Source: JAUVXJ01 sp034430275
Lineage (GTDB): Bacteria; Chloroflexota; Anaerolineae; UBA7937; B3-Chlor
DNA: 5,933 nt
Reading direction: 5' to 3'
NCBI GenBank assembly: GCA_034430275.1
Contig: DAOUEW010000108.1
Location: 1-5,933 of the forward strand
The notes under the pieces were generated by a model, which was not told the origin of the DNA, did not search any database, and was given only the letters and a program-made list of their open reading frames with translations. Position 1 is the stretch's first letter, and each line of letters starts with the position of its first letter. This document shows, piece by piece, positions 5,676-5,933 of this stretch. Made by a program: the position numbers and the translations under genes.

Positions 5676-5933
5676 CTACCGGAGTGGACCGATGGCCGAT
5701 TCCACGGCGCTGACGATACTCTGGCTCTGGACCAGGTCCATGACGGCAACGAGGTCGGCGTGGAGCCAGCGATCGCCGTCGAGGGCGGTGGGTATGGCCT
5801 CGCGCAAGAACGCGTAGGCGGCGTCTGAGCCCTTGCCCAGCGCGAACGGTCCCAGTATCGGCTCGGTGAGGCTGATCGCCTGGGCAGCGATGAGCATCTC
5901 TGTGGCTACGATCTGCTGTACGTTGGCGAGGAC
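5676..5933 (-). CDS. Histidine/aromatic amino acid ammonia-lyase family, C-terminal 85 residues only
   Basis: Family enzymes remove ammonia from histidine (to urocanate) or from phenylalanine or tyrosine, using an internal MIO cofactor made from Ala-Ser-Gly. Only the C-terminal helical end is present; the MIO triad and active-site tyrosine lie beyond the right edge. In residues of the visible piece, ATEMLIAAQAI (10-20), GKGSDAAYAFLREAIP (33-48), LDGDRWLHADL (51-61) and LV (67-68) follow the usual HutH ending: a helix with AAQA, then G-x-G-x-x-AAY-x-x-(I/L)R, then DR-x-L-x-x-D(I/L). The frame is open to the window end and stops at TAG (5676-5678). Full proteins are about 500 aa, so this is about one sixth. 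The histidine enzyme is the commonest bacterial member, but which amino acid is used cannot be decided here. The amidohydrolase follows 115 bp downstream on the same strand. Confidence 0.75.
   Translation of the reverse strand, partial: VLANVQQIVATEMLIAAQAISLTEPILGPFALGKGSDAAYAFLREAIPTALDGDRWLHADLVAVMDLVQSQSIVSAVESAIGPLR

Noticed and set aside
5728..5740. TGGACC-A-GGTCCA palindrome resembling the intergenic half-sites
   Set aside because: It lies within the ammonia-lyase coding sequence, differs in spacing (one base) and flanks, and is explained by codons.

Overview
The window is GC-rich bacterial DNA. All five recognisable genes lie on the minus strand, so transcription runs from high to low coordinates. 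GTG starts, clear Shine-Dalgarno sites, a sigma70/SigA-type promoter, a trehalose-6-phosphate synthase with HIPWP and DPSKN motifs, and a long-chain acyl-CoA ligase with a DVPR motif fit a Chloroflexota- or Actinomycetota-like genome. This is a lineage guess from protein style; nothing in the window fixes the taxon.

Layout in transcription order: (1) 5933-5676, the last 85 residues of a histidine/phenylalanine ammonia-lyase-family enzyme, entering from the right edge. (2) 5560-4187, a complete 457-aa cyclic amidohydrolase (hydantoinase/dihydropyrimidinase/allantoinase family) with the full binuclear-metal ligand set, best started at an internal GTG behind a strong Shine-Dalgarno. (3) 4029-3334, an unrecognised 231-aa protein with an AAGGAGGT ribosome site and a faint PD-(D/E)XK-nuclease-like residue pattern. 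(4) 3132-1234 (longest form from 3168), a long-chain fatty acid-CoA ligase. (5) 1068-1, the first 356 residues of a GT20 trehalose-6-phosphate synthase, leaving at the left edge.

The gaps between genes are about 115 to 200 bp, so these look like separately controlled genes more than one tight operon. The clearest regulatory element is the promoter of the acyl-CoA ligase, TTGATG-N17-TGG-TATAAT reading toward it, with an inverted repeat (ATGGAC-N6-GTCCAT) filling the spacer. A second copy of the same half-sites (CATGGAC-N7-GTCCATG) lies upstream of the 231-aa gene, so one regulator may control both. No stretch over 300 bases is without a gene.

The lyase and amidohydrolase could act together in nitrogen-ring or amino-acid catabolism. 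The ligase activates fatty acids and the synthase makes a stress solute. I see no mobile element, CRISPR array, RNA gene or clearly new multi-gene system. The points worth a second look are the shared operator-like repeats, the 231-aa protein and the lyase/amidohydrolase pairing.
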